Below the pieces are notes generated by a model, which saw only the letters and a list, made by a program, of their open reading frames with translations, was not told the DNA's origin and ran no database searches. DNA of 64,000 nt from Chamaecyparis obtusa (lineage: Eukaryota; Streptophyta; Pinopsida; Cupressales; Cupressaceae), in contig BSBK01006426.1 in assembly GCA_027943335.1 (NCBI GenBank), positions 348,923 through 412,922 of the forward strand, given 5' to 3'. Positions 1 through 11,573 of the stretch are shown piece by piece (within the stretch, counting starts at the first letter, position 1; every line of letters starts with the position of its first letter). The position numbers and the translations under genes were made by a program.

Positions 1-423
1 GTACCTATCATAGGTGAAAGAGGGTTGGATACAAAGACTATCTAGAGTTTTCACTCTTGATATAGTTGTAAATGTCATTCCTTGTCTCTTTATTCTACCA
101 ATGTCAATTGTTTCTTTTCATAGTGTGAGCCCTTGTGATTTGTGTATAGTAATAGCCCATGACATGGTAAGTGGGAGTTGCCTTTTACTATCTAATGTAA
201 CAACTACAATTGCTACAGTCTTTAGATCCTGATCGTTCCATGGCAGACCACAATAATTATCAAAATGTATAACAACATACATAGGCACACTTGGTGGCTT
301 ACAGCCTAGCCCATAAACAATGTCAAGCACCTCACCAAGAGATCCATTAACAAGTCCCATCTCATCCACTTGTCGGAACATTGTTTGTATAGTAACAATC
401 GTATCTATAAAAATACTACACAT
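1..423 (-). pseudogene. PIF1-family DNA helicase, C-terminal part, broken
   Basis: Reading the minus strand from about 423 down to 1, the translation has the C-terminal half of a PIF1-type superfamily-1 helicase. It shows a GLVNGSLGEV block, an FDNY segment, and motif V as WAITIHKSQGLTL. A TGA stop at 118-120 directly follows LTL. Beyond it the same frame continues with helicase-like sequence (IDIG, then motif VI-like TFTTISRVKTLD) to the window edge, so the stop interrupts the gene rather than ending it. Known family role: 5'-to-3' DNA unwinding. The FDNY and KSQGLTL wording fits PIF1-like helicases better than Helitron RepHel, where KSQGQTL and HGQLYVALSR are usual. The N-terminal Walker motifs are absent; upstream of 423 the frame meets a stop near 469. 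A broken copy; function not expected. Confidence 0.8.
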
Positions 424-1002
424 GAATAGTATGAGGAGTGATTTCCATTTAATGTTTAGGATGGTTTTTTATCATATTAGATATAAGAATATTCTATTTG
501 AAAGATTATTGGTGTTTAGTCGAGTCATCATTATTGTCTTTCACTCATAGATTTTCTTTGCATAGTAACAAAAAATATGACACTTTTTTAAAATTAACTG
601 TAACACAAAATATGTGACGTTGTTTTAATATACATTATAACAAAAAGTAGGTGACGCTCTTTTAAAAATCTCAATAACACAACTCAATGTTTCCCATTAT
701 TGAACATGGTGATTCCTTGGAGTTTTGTCATAGTCCCAAAATTTTAAAAAATGAGATATTCCACCCCACTTTTGACATTCTACTCTACATCGATCTCAAA
801 ACTATTATTCCAAGGAGATAAGATAAGAACAATCAGTATCTACAACATTGGAATCACAACTATTTCTTCCTGCACATTTTATCGATACCCATGGAATACA
901 CCCTATTAAAGAGTTTTCCTTCCTTGGGGCTCATCCCTTCTTTTCTCTACAAGTATTACCATTATCTTTACACCCTGTGTGATCCACAACAAACTATTAA
1001 GG
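424..1002. other. No gene recognised
   Basis: AT-rich sequence between the helicase remnant and the CT microsatellite. I found no coding signal or structured repeat. Confidence 0.5.
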
Positions 1003-1011
1003 CTCTCTCTC

Positions 1012-1056
<45 letters not shown>
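1003..1056 (+). repeat. (CT)n microsatellite
   Basis: CT dinucleotides run from about 1003 to 1056 with one ATGT interruption near 1013-1016, ending in GTGT. The sequence downstream to about 2220 stays rich in CTCT and TATCT, so short open frames here are low-complexity artefacts. Confidence 0.95.
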
Positions 1057-1062
<6 letters not shown>

Positions 1063-1134
1063 TACCATAAATATCAATATGTTGATAATTTTTCCTTCAA
1101 CTTCCAAATTTCATCACATGAATTCTTATGTTGA

Positions 1135-1773
1135 TATTTTTGTTACACAGTAAAACATAAGGTAGAATAATTTCTCCTTTATTGTTTTAAATGTACAAAA
1201 TAATTATAATTTGTTTGGACAACTATGCTAAGTTAAATCACATTATAAACTAATCCCAAAGTATAATTTATTTCAAATGTTAGACATCTATGCTTTCAAC
1301 TTTGGCAATGAAATATATCACACCATTGAAAAAGAGAACTCACATACTATCCCTATCCATGAATTTATATATTTCTCCCTATCTCTACCTTATCTTACCC
1401 CCTTGTACCTTTCACCTCTCCATTATTCATCTTACTCACTCTCCTTATGGCTCTCGCTATCATTTTCTCATCAGCTCTATCTCTTCCTCTCCATCTTCTT
1501 CTATATTTGTATATATTTTTATCTCTTCCTCTCCATAATTCCCTCTTGATCTCCATATCTCTCTATCTTTACCTCTCTCTCTACAATCTATAAAAATCCA
1601 TGAAAACACTCTTGGAATGAAAAAAAAAGGAAAACAAACCTCTCTATCTCTATCTCTATTTTGCCTCCCTATTTCTTTATAATTTATTGATAGTGATCAG
1701 GTTCTAATCTTAGTGATTGAGGTAAAGAGTTTGAGTGTTCAGGTCAAAAGATAGATTAAGTCTTTCAAGATTG
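1135..1773 (+). repeat. Tandem duplication, unit 1 (639 bp)
   Basis: Starts at TATTTTTGTTACACAGTAAA and ends at GTCTTTCAAGATTG. The next unit begins at the following base with the same words. It contains a pyrimidine-rich tract (TCTCTATCTCTA). No convincing coding content; open frames inside are rich in Leu, Ser and Tyr because of the CT-rich base composition. Confidence 0.9.
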
Positions 1774-2380
1774 TATTTTTGTTACACAGTAAAACATAAG
1801 GTAGAATAATTTCTCCTTTATTGTTTTAAATGTACAAAATAATTATATTTTGTTTGGATAACTATGCTAAGTTAAATTACATTATAAACTAATCCCAAAG
1901 TATAATTTATTTCAATTGTTAGACATCTATGCTTTCAACTTTGGCAATGAAATATATCACACCATTGAAAAAGAGAACTCATATACTATCCCTATCCATG
2001 AATTTATATATTTCTCCCTATCTCTAGCTTATCTTACCCCCTGTACCTTTCACCTCTCCATTATTCATCTTACTCACTCTCCTTATGGCTCTCTCTATCA
2101 CTTTCTCATCAGCTCTATCTCTTCCTCTCCATCTTCTTCTATATTTTTATGTCTTTTTATCTCTTCCTCTCCATCATTCCTTCTTGATCTCCATATCTAT
2201 CTATCTTTACCTCTCTCTCTACAATCTGTAAAAATCCATGAAAACACTCTTGGAATGAAAAAAAAAAGTGCCTCCCTATTTCTTTATAATTTATTGATAG
2301 TGATTGGGTTTTGATCTTAGTGATTGAGGTAAAGAGTTTGAGTGTTAAGGTCAAAAGATAGATTAAGTCTTTCAAGATTG
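1774..2380 (+). repeat. Tandem duplication, unit 2 (607 bp)
   Basis: Second copy of the preceding unit, directly abutting. It matches almost base for base except for a loss of about 30 bp in the A-run/CTCTAT region near 2267 and scattered substitutions such as GCTTATC for CCTTATC. Such abutting copies are usually produced by unequal exchange or replication slippage. Confidence 0.9.
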
Positions 2381-3821
2381 AGATCTAGACTTTAGTAATC
2401 AGGGTTCACTCTTTTAGGATTGAAAGGAGCAATACCTAGTTTCTTATGATGGGCATGGTTTAGACCTTCATGATTGAGACGTTTATGTCTGTAAATGTTA
2501 AATTTCCATAAAGTAATTTTGAAGTAAAAAAAATAAAAATTTAATTTTATAATTGTTATTGTAAGTGTTTTACTAATATGTAGTTGTATTGATAACCATT
2601 AAGTTAAAGTTTTAAGAAGCCTATATAAAATCTATTTAAAATTACAAAAATATTTATAGAATTAGAGAATGATGTGGATGGCAATAAATGACATGATTAT
2701 AGTTAAATTTTGGTATAGTCAAAATAAATAATGTAGATATTTTTTTGATGTTAATGTTTGTAATTCTATTAGCATACATATATTAAATGAACATCTACAA
2801 AGTGTATTTCTATATATTTAACAAATTTGATTTGATATAAACACTTTAAAATTATATCTAAATTTATTTCATTTATTTAATACTTAATTTTAATATGTTT
2901 ATTCAATTAAATAATTACAATTATATGTAAATGCATTTGAAACACATCTTTTAAGAAGACTTATTTTACTAAATAATAAAAATATTTTAAAAATAGAATA
3001 ATCTTACAATAAATATTTACTACATAATAAAAAATAACCATCTCCTTTTTATATATAATCAATTTAAGTAAATAAAATACTATACAATAAATATTGGCTT
3101 TTCCAGTTAGGATTGCTTGTAAATATGGGCTTCCTAATTATTATTTAAGCCGATAGGCTTTATGTGGGAGCTTTGCTCCCCGAAATATTTTTTTTTGATG
3201 GAAAATTGTCAATCTCTCTAACTGACTTTTTTTTCCCGATAAGAATTTCCATTAATATTTTAGAAAGTATTGATATTATGATTTATGAATGTGATCATAT
3301 TTCCATTAGAAAGTAATATTACCAATTATAATTCCTAGATTTATGGTCTTTTGATTTGCATGGTTATTTAAGAACTTCTAGATAAGTTTTTGGGGAGGAC
3401 AAAAGTTTTGGAGTTGAGTTTTTAATTATTTTCACTCCCATTTATTAACTGTAGTTGTGCAACATCTTTTACAGATAATATTTTTTTTGTCTTTGCAGGT
3501 ATTCATCAAGTTGTGCGTCCAGATTTTCCATCTGAATTGCATCTTGTATTTGTTTATTATTTTAAGCAAGCATGAATTTGTGTTATATGTGTATGTTCAT
3601 GTACTTACAACTTGGTAAGTATTCTTTTAGTTAGGAAATTAGATATTATGTTACTTAATTCATTTGGATGGTTAATATAACTAAATTTAAATTCTACAAA
3701 ATTAGGTTTGGGTAAAACATTTGATATATATTTTTATTTGATTAGTTTGTATTTACTTATATTTACATTCTTTGAATAAGGCATTGTATTTTATTTGATT
3801 ATAACAAAATGTTTAATAATA
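2381..3821. other. AT-rich intergenic DNA
   Basis: Very AT-rich with stops in all frames. No gene, transposon terminus or RNA gene recognised. Confidence 0.5.
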
Positions 3822-4198
3822 TGAATTTCAAATAGGATATTTTATATAATTTTAGAATGAGAAATAAAATAATGAGTTTATATTAAAATAATGAAAATTA
3901 ATATTAAATAATTTTAATATTCATTATTTTTATTATTTATCAATATTGAAAGATTATTTTAATTATTTTTTATATATAATTATACAATTAATGATAAATT
4001 CTGGAAGTTTGAATTAAATATCTTCTATCCACTAGCAAGATAGTAATTAATTTGATATATGAAATTTTTTTAACTAACATAATTACTACAAAACCTTCTA
4101 AAGATATTTTGTCTCGAAAATAGAAAAAACATTTTTTATTAGCAAATTGAGGAAAGATAAATGATTTTCTATATTATATCACATTGTTTAGATATTAA
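3822..4198 (+). repeat. Diverged tandem repeat, unit A
   Basis: Begins GAATTTCAAATAGGATATTT and contains ATTAATATTAAATAATTTTA. The word order is repeated from 4199. It closes with a GAGGAAAGATAAATGATTTT segment, echoed near 4650 as GAGGAAATATAAATAATTTT. Confidence 0.75.
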
Positions 4199-4700
4199 GA
4201 ATTTTAAATAGGATATTTTATGTAATTTCTTTATTAAAATAATAAATTATTTTAGAAAGAGCAATAAAATAATGACCTTGTATTAAAACAATGAAAATTA
4301 ATATTAAATAATTTTAATATTCATTTGTTTGTAATTATTTTTTAACATTGAAATATTATTTTAATTCTTTCTGTATATAATTGTACAATTAATGATAAAT
4401 TCTAGAAGTTTGAGTAAAATGACTTCTATATCCATTACTAAGATAGTAATTAATTTGAAATATGAAAATTTTTAACTAACATAATTATTGTAAAATTTTC
4501 TAAAATATTCTATCTTTAAAATAGAAAAACTCATCTTTTTATCAATTTCTAAAATTTAGAAAAAATGTTTACAATAGTAAGTTTTTAATTTCTCTATCAA
4601 CTTCTAAAATATAGCAAAATAATTTTATAGTAGTGATTTACTCAAATGTTGAGGAAATATAAATAATTTTATATATTAGATCATATTTTTAATCTATAAA
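4199..4700 (+). repeat. Diverged tandem repeat, unit B
   Basis: Same order of motifs as unit A with extra insertions, for example after GATATTTTATGTAATTT and around 4540-4640. Divergence is clearly greater than in the 1135-2380 duplication. AT-rich and non-coding. Confidence 0.7.
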
Positions 4701-5720
4701 TTTCAGAGTTGCCATATTGGATGTGTCATTTATAATGTGAAAAGAGATGGGAATAGGATTTATATTAAAATGTGACTAAATTTGAATTTATATCTATTAT
4801 AAGAATCAAAATAAAATCAAAAGAATAGGAAATGTTATAGGTATAACAAATTCCATGTTCAATGCATATAATTATATACAAAATATATCTAACTTAGTAT
4901 AGAATAAATTGCATCTTTCAACTTTCAACAAACATTATGTCATTTGTACTCATGTTATTAATTGAAAGAATTAAATCAAAATAAAGTGAAAGTAAATGGA
5001 AAATTATAAAATATACCATTTTAACTAATTACAAATGCAAAGTGTTTCTACTCTACATTGATGCAATATTTAAATTGTTTATTGTTTAGACAATATTTAA
5101 ATTATTTAAAGACAATTAGGTTCACAATTAGGTCTACAATTATAATTAACACTACAATATCATTTTTCAACTTTGAACAAGTACAGTATCATTCATTTAA
5201 AACTTCAATTGACTAATCTTATATCACTTATTGTATTACAATGCATTTTCGGCGTACCGTTGCATGTACAAAAGCATGCGACTGCTAATATTTATTTTTT
5301 GGTTTACCTCACTGCCCGTGCTCCTATTTCCCCTTTCTATTCCTTTCAATTTAATTTCGAAAAGTTTAGACAATAATAAATCTTTGCTCTTCATCGTCCG
5401 TTTAAATTTATTTCCAAAATTTTTAGACATTAATAAATCTTTGCTCTTTATCGTCTCACCAGCAGGGCGTTCGCTATCAAATTGATTAGCTTTTAATAAT
5501 TAATATAAATATGTTACCTTCTTTCAAACATAAATATTATATTTAATAAGTTAACCTAAAATATCTTAAATTTAAAAAATGAATATTATATTTAATAAGT
5601 TAACCTAAATTATTTTAAATTTAAAGCAAGATTATTGAAAAGTTTAATAAAGTATTAGTAAATAAATGAAATTGTTATTAGTTTCGATTATGTTATTAAA
5701 ATAATACAAACCATTAAAAA
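4701..5720. other. AT-rich intergenic DNA with two short tandem duplications
   Basis: No gene recognised. TTTAGACAATAATAAATC...GCTCTTCATCGTC near 5363-5397 recurs at 5422-5455 with few changes. ATATTATATTTAATAAGTTA near 5535 recurs near 5584. Both are short local duplications. Confidence 0.6.
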
Positions 5721-6901
5721 ATTGTTTGAACAGTTAAGGGATAACAACTACAGATATTCACCGCCAATTTCAGACGCCAATGCAGCGGTGACCTTGTGCA
5801 GGCTTAGCGGAGGGCGACCAGAAACTCTTACTCTTCAGCCGTTTATTTTTCCGAGTCTGTTTATAAACTCCGGGAATGATCTCAATGACACCCACTGCTT
5901 GTTATGGAGAGAGACTGAATCAGTGGCTGATTGTACGTCGTTCTAGTTATGAGTGCCGCCATTCTGAGCAATTCTTAACACTCTGCCTCTACCATTACCT
6001 CACACTATACTTCTTGCACATTTCTAAAGTGGCTTTCAGGCCTGTAAATAGGTATAAAAATTATTTTGCGTCATCCTCTACAACCGTGTCCTTTGCCATA
6101 AATTTATGGCTGAGACGTGAAAATCGGAAGGCAGAATATCATTTATCGTTTCCTCCAATAAATCCAAACAAATAATTACAGTGGCGATTCACAAATGGAC
6201 TGGAATTTATCTCATACAGTAGTAATATGTCCGTAGGCCTGTGATTTTGATAGAAGAAGAGAGGGTGAGCTCAATTCTGATTTGTATTTTACGGCAACGA
6301 TAAGGCCTCTTCTACGATCTTCCCAATCCACCTCATTATTTTGTCAGAGGCACCACTCTCCAGCACTATTTTTGCACCACTTCCATTTTTCTCGGCACCG
6401 TTTCCCTTTTCCCCCTTTTTCACGGCGTAAGGCATTTGATCCTCCCATTCATCGCAGGAGTTTGTGACATGTCAGCTCTCTGTGTTAGCAGCGCATTTGA
6501 AAATTTGTGAATAAATACTGGCCTCCACCACTTTCGTGTTTCCCAGCATCGTGTGAATAAATATTGGCGCGCACTGCTTTCTTATTTCCGGGCACCGCTT
6601 TTCTGTTCTGCGGCGTAAGAGTAACACTTTCGCTACAGCCTTCGCTGCGCATTCAAACCTAGCTGTGCCCGCACGTATGTTAATTGTCAAATAATGGTTG
6701 TATTTGCCCTGTCGTTATTGGAGTTTGGGGCCGCACACATACCAGTTAGGTAGCCAGCTCAGAACGACCCTTCCACGTTTCTCCCGCATTTTATGGCTTT
6801 CCCGGCACTGCTTTCCCTTTTCTCGGCGTAAGACTGCCGGAAAGTCTGAACAATCCGATGTGCATCTTCCCGGGAGAAAGCCTATCGGCTAATTATATAA
6901 T
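5721..6901. other. Less AT-rich block, no identifiable gene
   Basis: Base composition changes near 5720 to a clearly higher GC content than either side. This often marks former genic or promoter DNA. Open frames are at most about 99 codons and none resembles a family I know. A GGTATAAAAA word lies near 6051. The main structure is a degenerate motif repeated three times (6391-6832). This may be the 5' region or first exons of the NB-ARC gene whose fragment follows, but the sequence does not prove it. Confidence 0.4.
6391..6832 (+). repeat. Three copies of a degenerate GGCACCG...GGCGTAAG motif
   Basis: Copies at 6391-6431, 6586-6619 and 6798-6832 share CGGCACYGYTTTC, a pyrimidine run and then CGGCGTAAG. 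Spacings are about 195 and 212 bp, suggesting an eroded tandem array of about 200-bp units. A partial further copy (CACTTTCGTGTTTCCCAGCA) lies near 6528. Confidence 0.7.
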
Positions 6902-7259
6902 TTGTTACTGGAGGTTGCAGATTTCTTCAATACTGTTCGTCCCAACGAAAAGAGAATCCGCAATGCAGGATTATATGGAATGCCGGGCATGGGTAAAATT
7001 ACAATTGCCAAGGCTTTCTGCAATCTTAATTTCGAGAATTTTGTTGGAAAAGTATACCACCTGGAATTTGCTTCTCGAGGCTATGCACTGGAGAGCGAAA
7101 ATTTTAAATTCTTGAGAAAGGTGAGCAATAGCCTGAAGAGGTCAGAGCGAGCAGTGTTGGCGCTGGAATTCAGATAGGAATCAGCACCAAGTGTCAGCGT
7201 TGATGAGTTGGAGGCCATATTGAGTAGATTCCAAAAATTCAAATGTAGAGGTCAACGGT
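6902..7259 (+). pseudogene. NB-ARC (NBS-LRR resistance protein) fragment
   Basis: The frame from 6902 contains GLYGMPGMGKITIAKAFCN (codons at about 6968-7024), the Walker A/P-loop of plant NB-ARC proteins. These act as nucleotide-driven switches in intracellular immune receptors. The residue after the P-loop lysine is Ile where Thr normally coordinates magnesium, so nucleotide binding would be impaired. About 50 codons later a TAG at 7175-7177 stops the frame. It stays open again in the same phase (SVSVDELEAILSRFQKF) until 7257-7259. The rest of NB-ARC and all LRRs are missing; the gypsy derivative starts here. I cannot find a TIR or coiled-coil domain upstream. TNL or CNL class cannot be decided. 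Confidence 0.8.
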
Positions 7260-7260
7260 A

Positions 7261-8187
7261 GATGCATTTAATGCATAATGGACATTCATGTAGTGGTCAT
7301 TTATGACACCTCGCTCTCTTCTTGAGCATGCATGCATTATGGGCATTTATTACCCACTACGGTAGTGGTTTCTTCCTTGCATTAATTTAGATTCCCTCTT
7401 CTGTGCCCTAACCCTAATTAGGGATGACGTGGCAAAATCAAGGCCATCGGTTATAAAAGTCTCTTCTTCCCATTTGTAAAAGAGCGAATTCTGAGATTGT
7501 TGCTTATGAGCTATTGAGACAATATAATTTTCATTGAAGTGTGGTGATCATTTGATGTGTCTTAATGCTTGCTTGGTTTCATTATTCTCTCAATTAGCTT
7601 AAGTTTAGTAGATGAAGTGTAATGAATGTTTTGGAGAATATGATGATGATTTGATGAGTTTCTTTGGTTCATACTTTTGACATTTTAGTGATTCTAAAGT
7701 GTTGTGCAAAGTTAGCCTGAACCCTTATCCATGTGCTTAAATTTGATCATTCGTACAAACCCTTGAAGATTGCACTTGTCTACGTGTAGTTGTAGCTTGA
7801 CTTGGCGAAGCGTGACTTGATAATTAAAGAACTCATCCATCAACATACTTTCCTTGCCTATCATTACCCTTAGAAGTAGATTAGGATCTCTAAACCCTAA
7901 ACCCTTTTTATTTCCGCATATCCGGTGAAAACCCAAAAAATAACACTTAATTAAAAATCTTTTGATAGTAACCATATTCATCATGACATAAAGGATTGAA
8001 AACGTAAGGCCCCTTGTGATCATCAGTAAATCACATCAACACCGAGAAAATCCACGAGTTGAGGAACCTTGGAGTTATCGTATGATCTTTTTGCAATCTT
8101 AGCATAAGCGATACTTTGTTCAAGAGAGGATAAGATATCTCTGTATTTTGTTCTATTGTTTGGTGAGTCATAAAACACACATCAACA
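7261..8187 (+). repeat. Probable left LTR of the gag-protease tandem
   Basis: Non-coding. It ends in ACACATCAACA five bases before a primer-binding-like TGG. The last ~130 bp (from about 8054) recur at 11338-11469 and 14638-14769. The 5' end is placed by the switch from NB-ARC sequence and is approximate. A GGTTATAAAAGTCTC word near 7449 could be a promoter TATA region. Confidence 0.55.
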
Positions 8188-8192
8188 GAAAC

Positions 8193-8210
8193 TGGCGCTA
8201 GAAGGAGGGC
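8193..8210 (+). other. Putative primer binding site
   Basis: TGGCGCTAGAAGGAGGGC follows the LTR tail after GAAAC. TGGCGC is the usual start of tRNA primer sites in plant gypsy elements. In the second unit the same site (11475-11492) begins TAG instead of TGG. Confidence 0.5.
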
Positions 8211-8291
8211 TTGTACTGCAAGACATAATTTTGCATGTCATGAATTGATTTGGTGCTTCTGCATAGAGAGATCATACTAGTTTTACAGCCT

Positions 8292-11200
8292 AATCTTGGA
8301 TTTGGAGATGACCAAGAAGACATCATCGCAGGATTGAACTCACTCGCCTGGAGAGTTAAGAGAAGTGTAGCTGAATATATGTGAGTGAGCTTTGTGTTAG
8401 AAGAAGAAGAAGAGAAGGCTCAAAGAATTGAAGCAGCTATTCAAAGGGCATTGGTCATTCAGAGGAATCAACAACCTCCAGCACCTTTAAGAAGGAATTA
8501 AGGTAGATTTCACATACTAGAGTACATTAATTCATTCTCGCCCGAGGTGCACCGAAGAATCTTGAGATCCACTCCGGGAGAAAAAGAACTAGAAGAACTA
8601 AATTTTGATCCAAAGCCTAGGTGAGGCAAGAAAGAAGCATCTACAAGTCAGAACTCACCAAGTGTAGCTGATCTTACGAGACAGTTTCAAACTCCACCTC
8701 AACAACGTCAAACACAAGGGTCCATTCAAGGATTTCAACAAGGAGGTACACAAATTTAATAGTTGATAGTACAAATACCTATACAAGCCATTGTACCTCT
8801 AGCTGCCCAACAACAAGTTCCAGCAATGGCACAACAATGGAGACCGCAGAATGCATCACCTCTTGCAACATTTGCTGCTTACAATCATATGCCAAAGAAT
8901 CCTGAGCATTTCTGCTCTAAGTTCTTCATGAACGACGTCAACCGCACTACTGATGAACATGTGAAGATTTTTGAAGATGCTCTACAAAATAGAAATATTC
9001 AAGATGAAGATGCGGCATGCCGATTGTTCCCATATTCACTGGGGGAAGAAGCATTTTATTGCTATATTAATTTACCCATGAATTCAATCCAAACATGGCA
9101 AGAGTTGAAGGAGGCATTCTTGGGGAAGTTCAGATTGCCTATCACCCCTGCTGAATTGTATAGGCAATTCACTGAGATAAGAAGAAAAGAGCATGAACCT
9201 ATTGGTGCCTTCAACAACAGATTTCAGAAGGCCTATAATCAGTTGTGTGATCCTTTCTGCATAAATGATGATGCCGCAAGGCCTATTTACTATGCAGCCC
9301 TGGATTGTTTCACTTCCATGCTCATCCAGAAGACCCATTCGGCCCCTAGCAATTTAATACAAGCATATGATGAGGCTGAGAAGATCAATTTATAGTCACC
9401 AGCAACCGCTGTTGGAGCACCTAGTTATTTTGGAAATGCTAATACATTGAATCAAGGGATGTTGAACTATGCCCCTGCTTTCAATCCTATTCCTGCTCCT
9501 TCTAATAAGCTAGTGGCACATCCAAGAGCTCCGATATCACACGCAGCACCTACACAACCGGTCTATCTTCAGAATATGACCACTTCCACAAGGACTCAGG
9601 AAGAACGAGATGAAATGAAAGACTTAATAGAACAAGTTAAGAAGTTGTCTACTGAGGTTAATTACCTCAGAAATCAGAATAATCAATTGTAGAACTCACA
9701 AAGGAATTATCAGTCGCATCAAGGAAATAACCGAGGGTATCAAGGAAATCCTCCAGCCCACCATGAGAATCATCAAGATAAAAATCAAGGTTATCAAGAA
9801 AATAGTTTTGGGTATCGAAATAACAATCAAGGATATAATAAAAGATCATGGAATAAAAATCCAAACAATGGCGGAGTTCCTTCACCATCAAACAATCCAC
9901 TAGCTTCTAAAAGCTGACCTGCTGACAAAGTTTTTCTACTAGAAGCAACATTGTCTGGATGGTGTAGACTGCATGAGACTAATCAACATTCTAAGTTACA
10001 ATGCCAAGAGTTTCAAAGAGCAACTGGTATATTCAAAGGAGAAGTAAGAAACACTACTCCACCTAAAAATCCTCCACCTACAGGATATGAGTTAGTGCCC
10101 ACTCCCAAATACAACCAGGCATTAGTCTTTGATGATTTCAAGTTTCCACCTCCTGATTCTCAAGATTACATGCCTATACAAACTAATCAAAAATTCCCAC
10201 CTGCATCAGCAAATTGTCCCCTGGAGGTGCCACGATATCAAGTTCCACTAGAGAATCAACCTCCACCTATTTCCCCAAATGAGCCACTACAGAGGGATGG
10301 ATTTATTTTCCCTCCACTTTACAATAGTGTCCTAGTGGAGGGAGTAAGTGAAGTTCAAGCTTTTCAATAGACATCTGGAAATGCTCCATTAAGGACTTAT
10401 TAGAGAAATTATAGAAATCATGAGTCATTGACAATGTCAACTCCTCCAAATAACTTTACAACTCCTCCACATCCCAATGCCAGTAATACTCCAAGTCTTC
10501 TCAGGGATTCATCCGAGTACAGATAGCCTAGTAATGCACAAGGAGAAAGAGGTTAGTCTATTGTGACCAATGCTCCACAAAATCAGAAAGGGCAACTTGT
10601 GACACATTCTGCTATACAAAATGGGGGACAAAAGAAAAATCAAGAAAAAGGGTAGAAAGAAAATCCTCCTAGGGAGGAATTCAAGAGTCTGAGCTCTTGT
10701 GTACTAGAAGAATTAAAGAAGATAAAAGTGAGTCTACAACTATATGAACTAATAAAAATTCTTGTAATAAGGGACGCATTGTTAGGGAGTCTTAATGATC
10801 CACCTCCGAAGATCATCTCACAGAATACCTCATACCCACCCAGAGGTCCGCCTAGCAATCCTCAATCTAGTTTTGCACAAAACACAAATGTTGTTGAAAA
10901 TGCACAAAGTTCAAGCTTCATTGGGATAGTGCAAAACTATTCTGAAGAAGGAATCCTAGAAAATGACCCGCCACTTCAAAGAGGAGAAACAAGCGTAGAT
11001 CCTACTACTCTCGTAGAACAAATGATGAATGGGAGAAACATGCAACAGAATGTGAACAATGATGAATTCAACCCTAGAGCACAAAAACCTATGGTTTTCT
11101 ACCAGGGAAAAGAAGAATCTGCCCCTTTCCTTGTGTCAGTTCAGATTTTTGGGAAAATGTTGCACAACTGTCTAATTGACTCTGGAGCATCAAGTAATGT

Positions 11201-11384
11201 AATGCCCCTTGACATATGTAGAAAATTGGGATTAGTCACATTGCAAACAGATAAGAAGGTGACTCAGTTAGATAAAATGGAAGTTCCAGTTATAGGAGAA
11301 CTAAATAATATTCATATGCGATTGGCTTCATATCCACAAGTCAAGGAACCTTGGATTTATCGTATGATCTTTTTGAAATCTTAG
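8292..11384 (+). pseudogene. Gag-protease of gypsy derivative, unit 1
   Basis: One reading frame runs through about 1,030 codons without a visible frameshift, broken only by stop codons. The order is: an N-terminal region (DDQEDIIAGLNSLAWRVKR), a Gag domain at 8763-9392 (WQELKEAFLGKFRLPITP), a zinc knuckle CRLHETNQHSKLQC (9963-10004) with the pattern C-x2-H-x4-H-x4-C, a long Pro/Gln/Asn-rich linker, and a retropepsin segment with LIDSGASSNVMPLDICRKLG near 11177-11234. The frame ends in LTR tail sequence, so reverse transcriptase is lost. Gag would form the particle and retropepsin would cleave it. Stops are mostly TAG at places where unit 2 keeps CAG or CAA. Start taken where the conserved frame becomes readable. 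Confidence 0.8.
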
Positions 11385-11469
11385 CATACGTATTACTTTG
11401 TTCAAGAGAGGATAATATATCTCGGTATTTTGTTCTACTGTTTGGTGAGTCATAAAACACGCATCAACA
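11338..11469 (+). repeat. LTR 3' tail between the two units
   Basis: About 130 bp nearly identical to 8054-8187 and 14638-14769, ending ACGCATCAACA. It overlaps the last codons of unit 1 and is followed by the second primer-site-like sequence. Confidence 0.8.
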
Positions 11470-11573
11470 AAAACTAGCGCTAGAAGGAGGGCCTATACTA
11501 CAAGACATAATTTTGCATGTCATGAATTGATATGGTGGTTCTGCATAGAGAGATCATAAAAATTTTATAGCCT

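Noticed and set aside
1277..2375. Ser/Leu-rich open frames of 72-132 codons on both strands
   Set aside because: They arise from pyrimidine-rich tandem duplicated DNA, with no domain, splice or start context.
9084..9338. Antisense frame opposite Gag unit 1 (and 12366-12620 opposite unit 2)
   Set aside because: It mirrors a conserved Gag on the other strand; conservation is explained by the sense frame.
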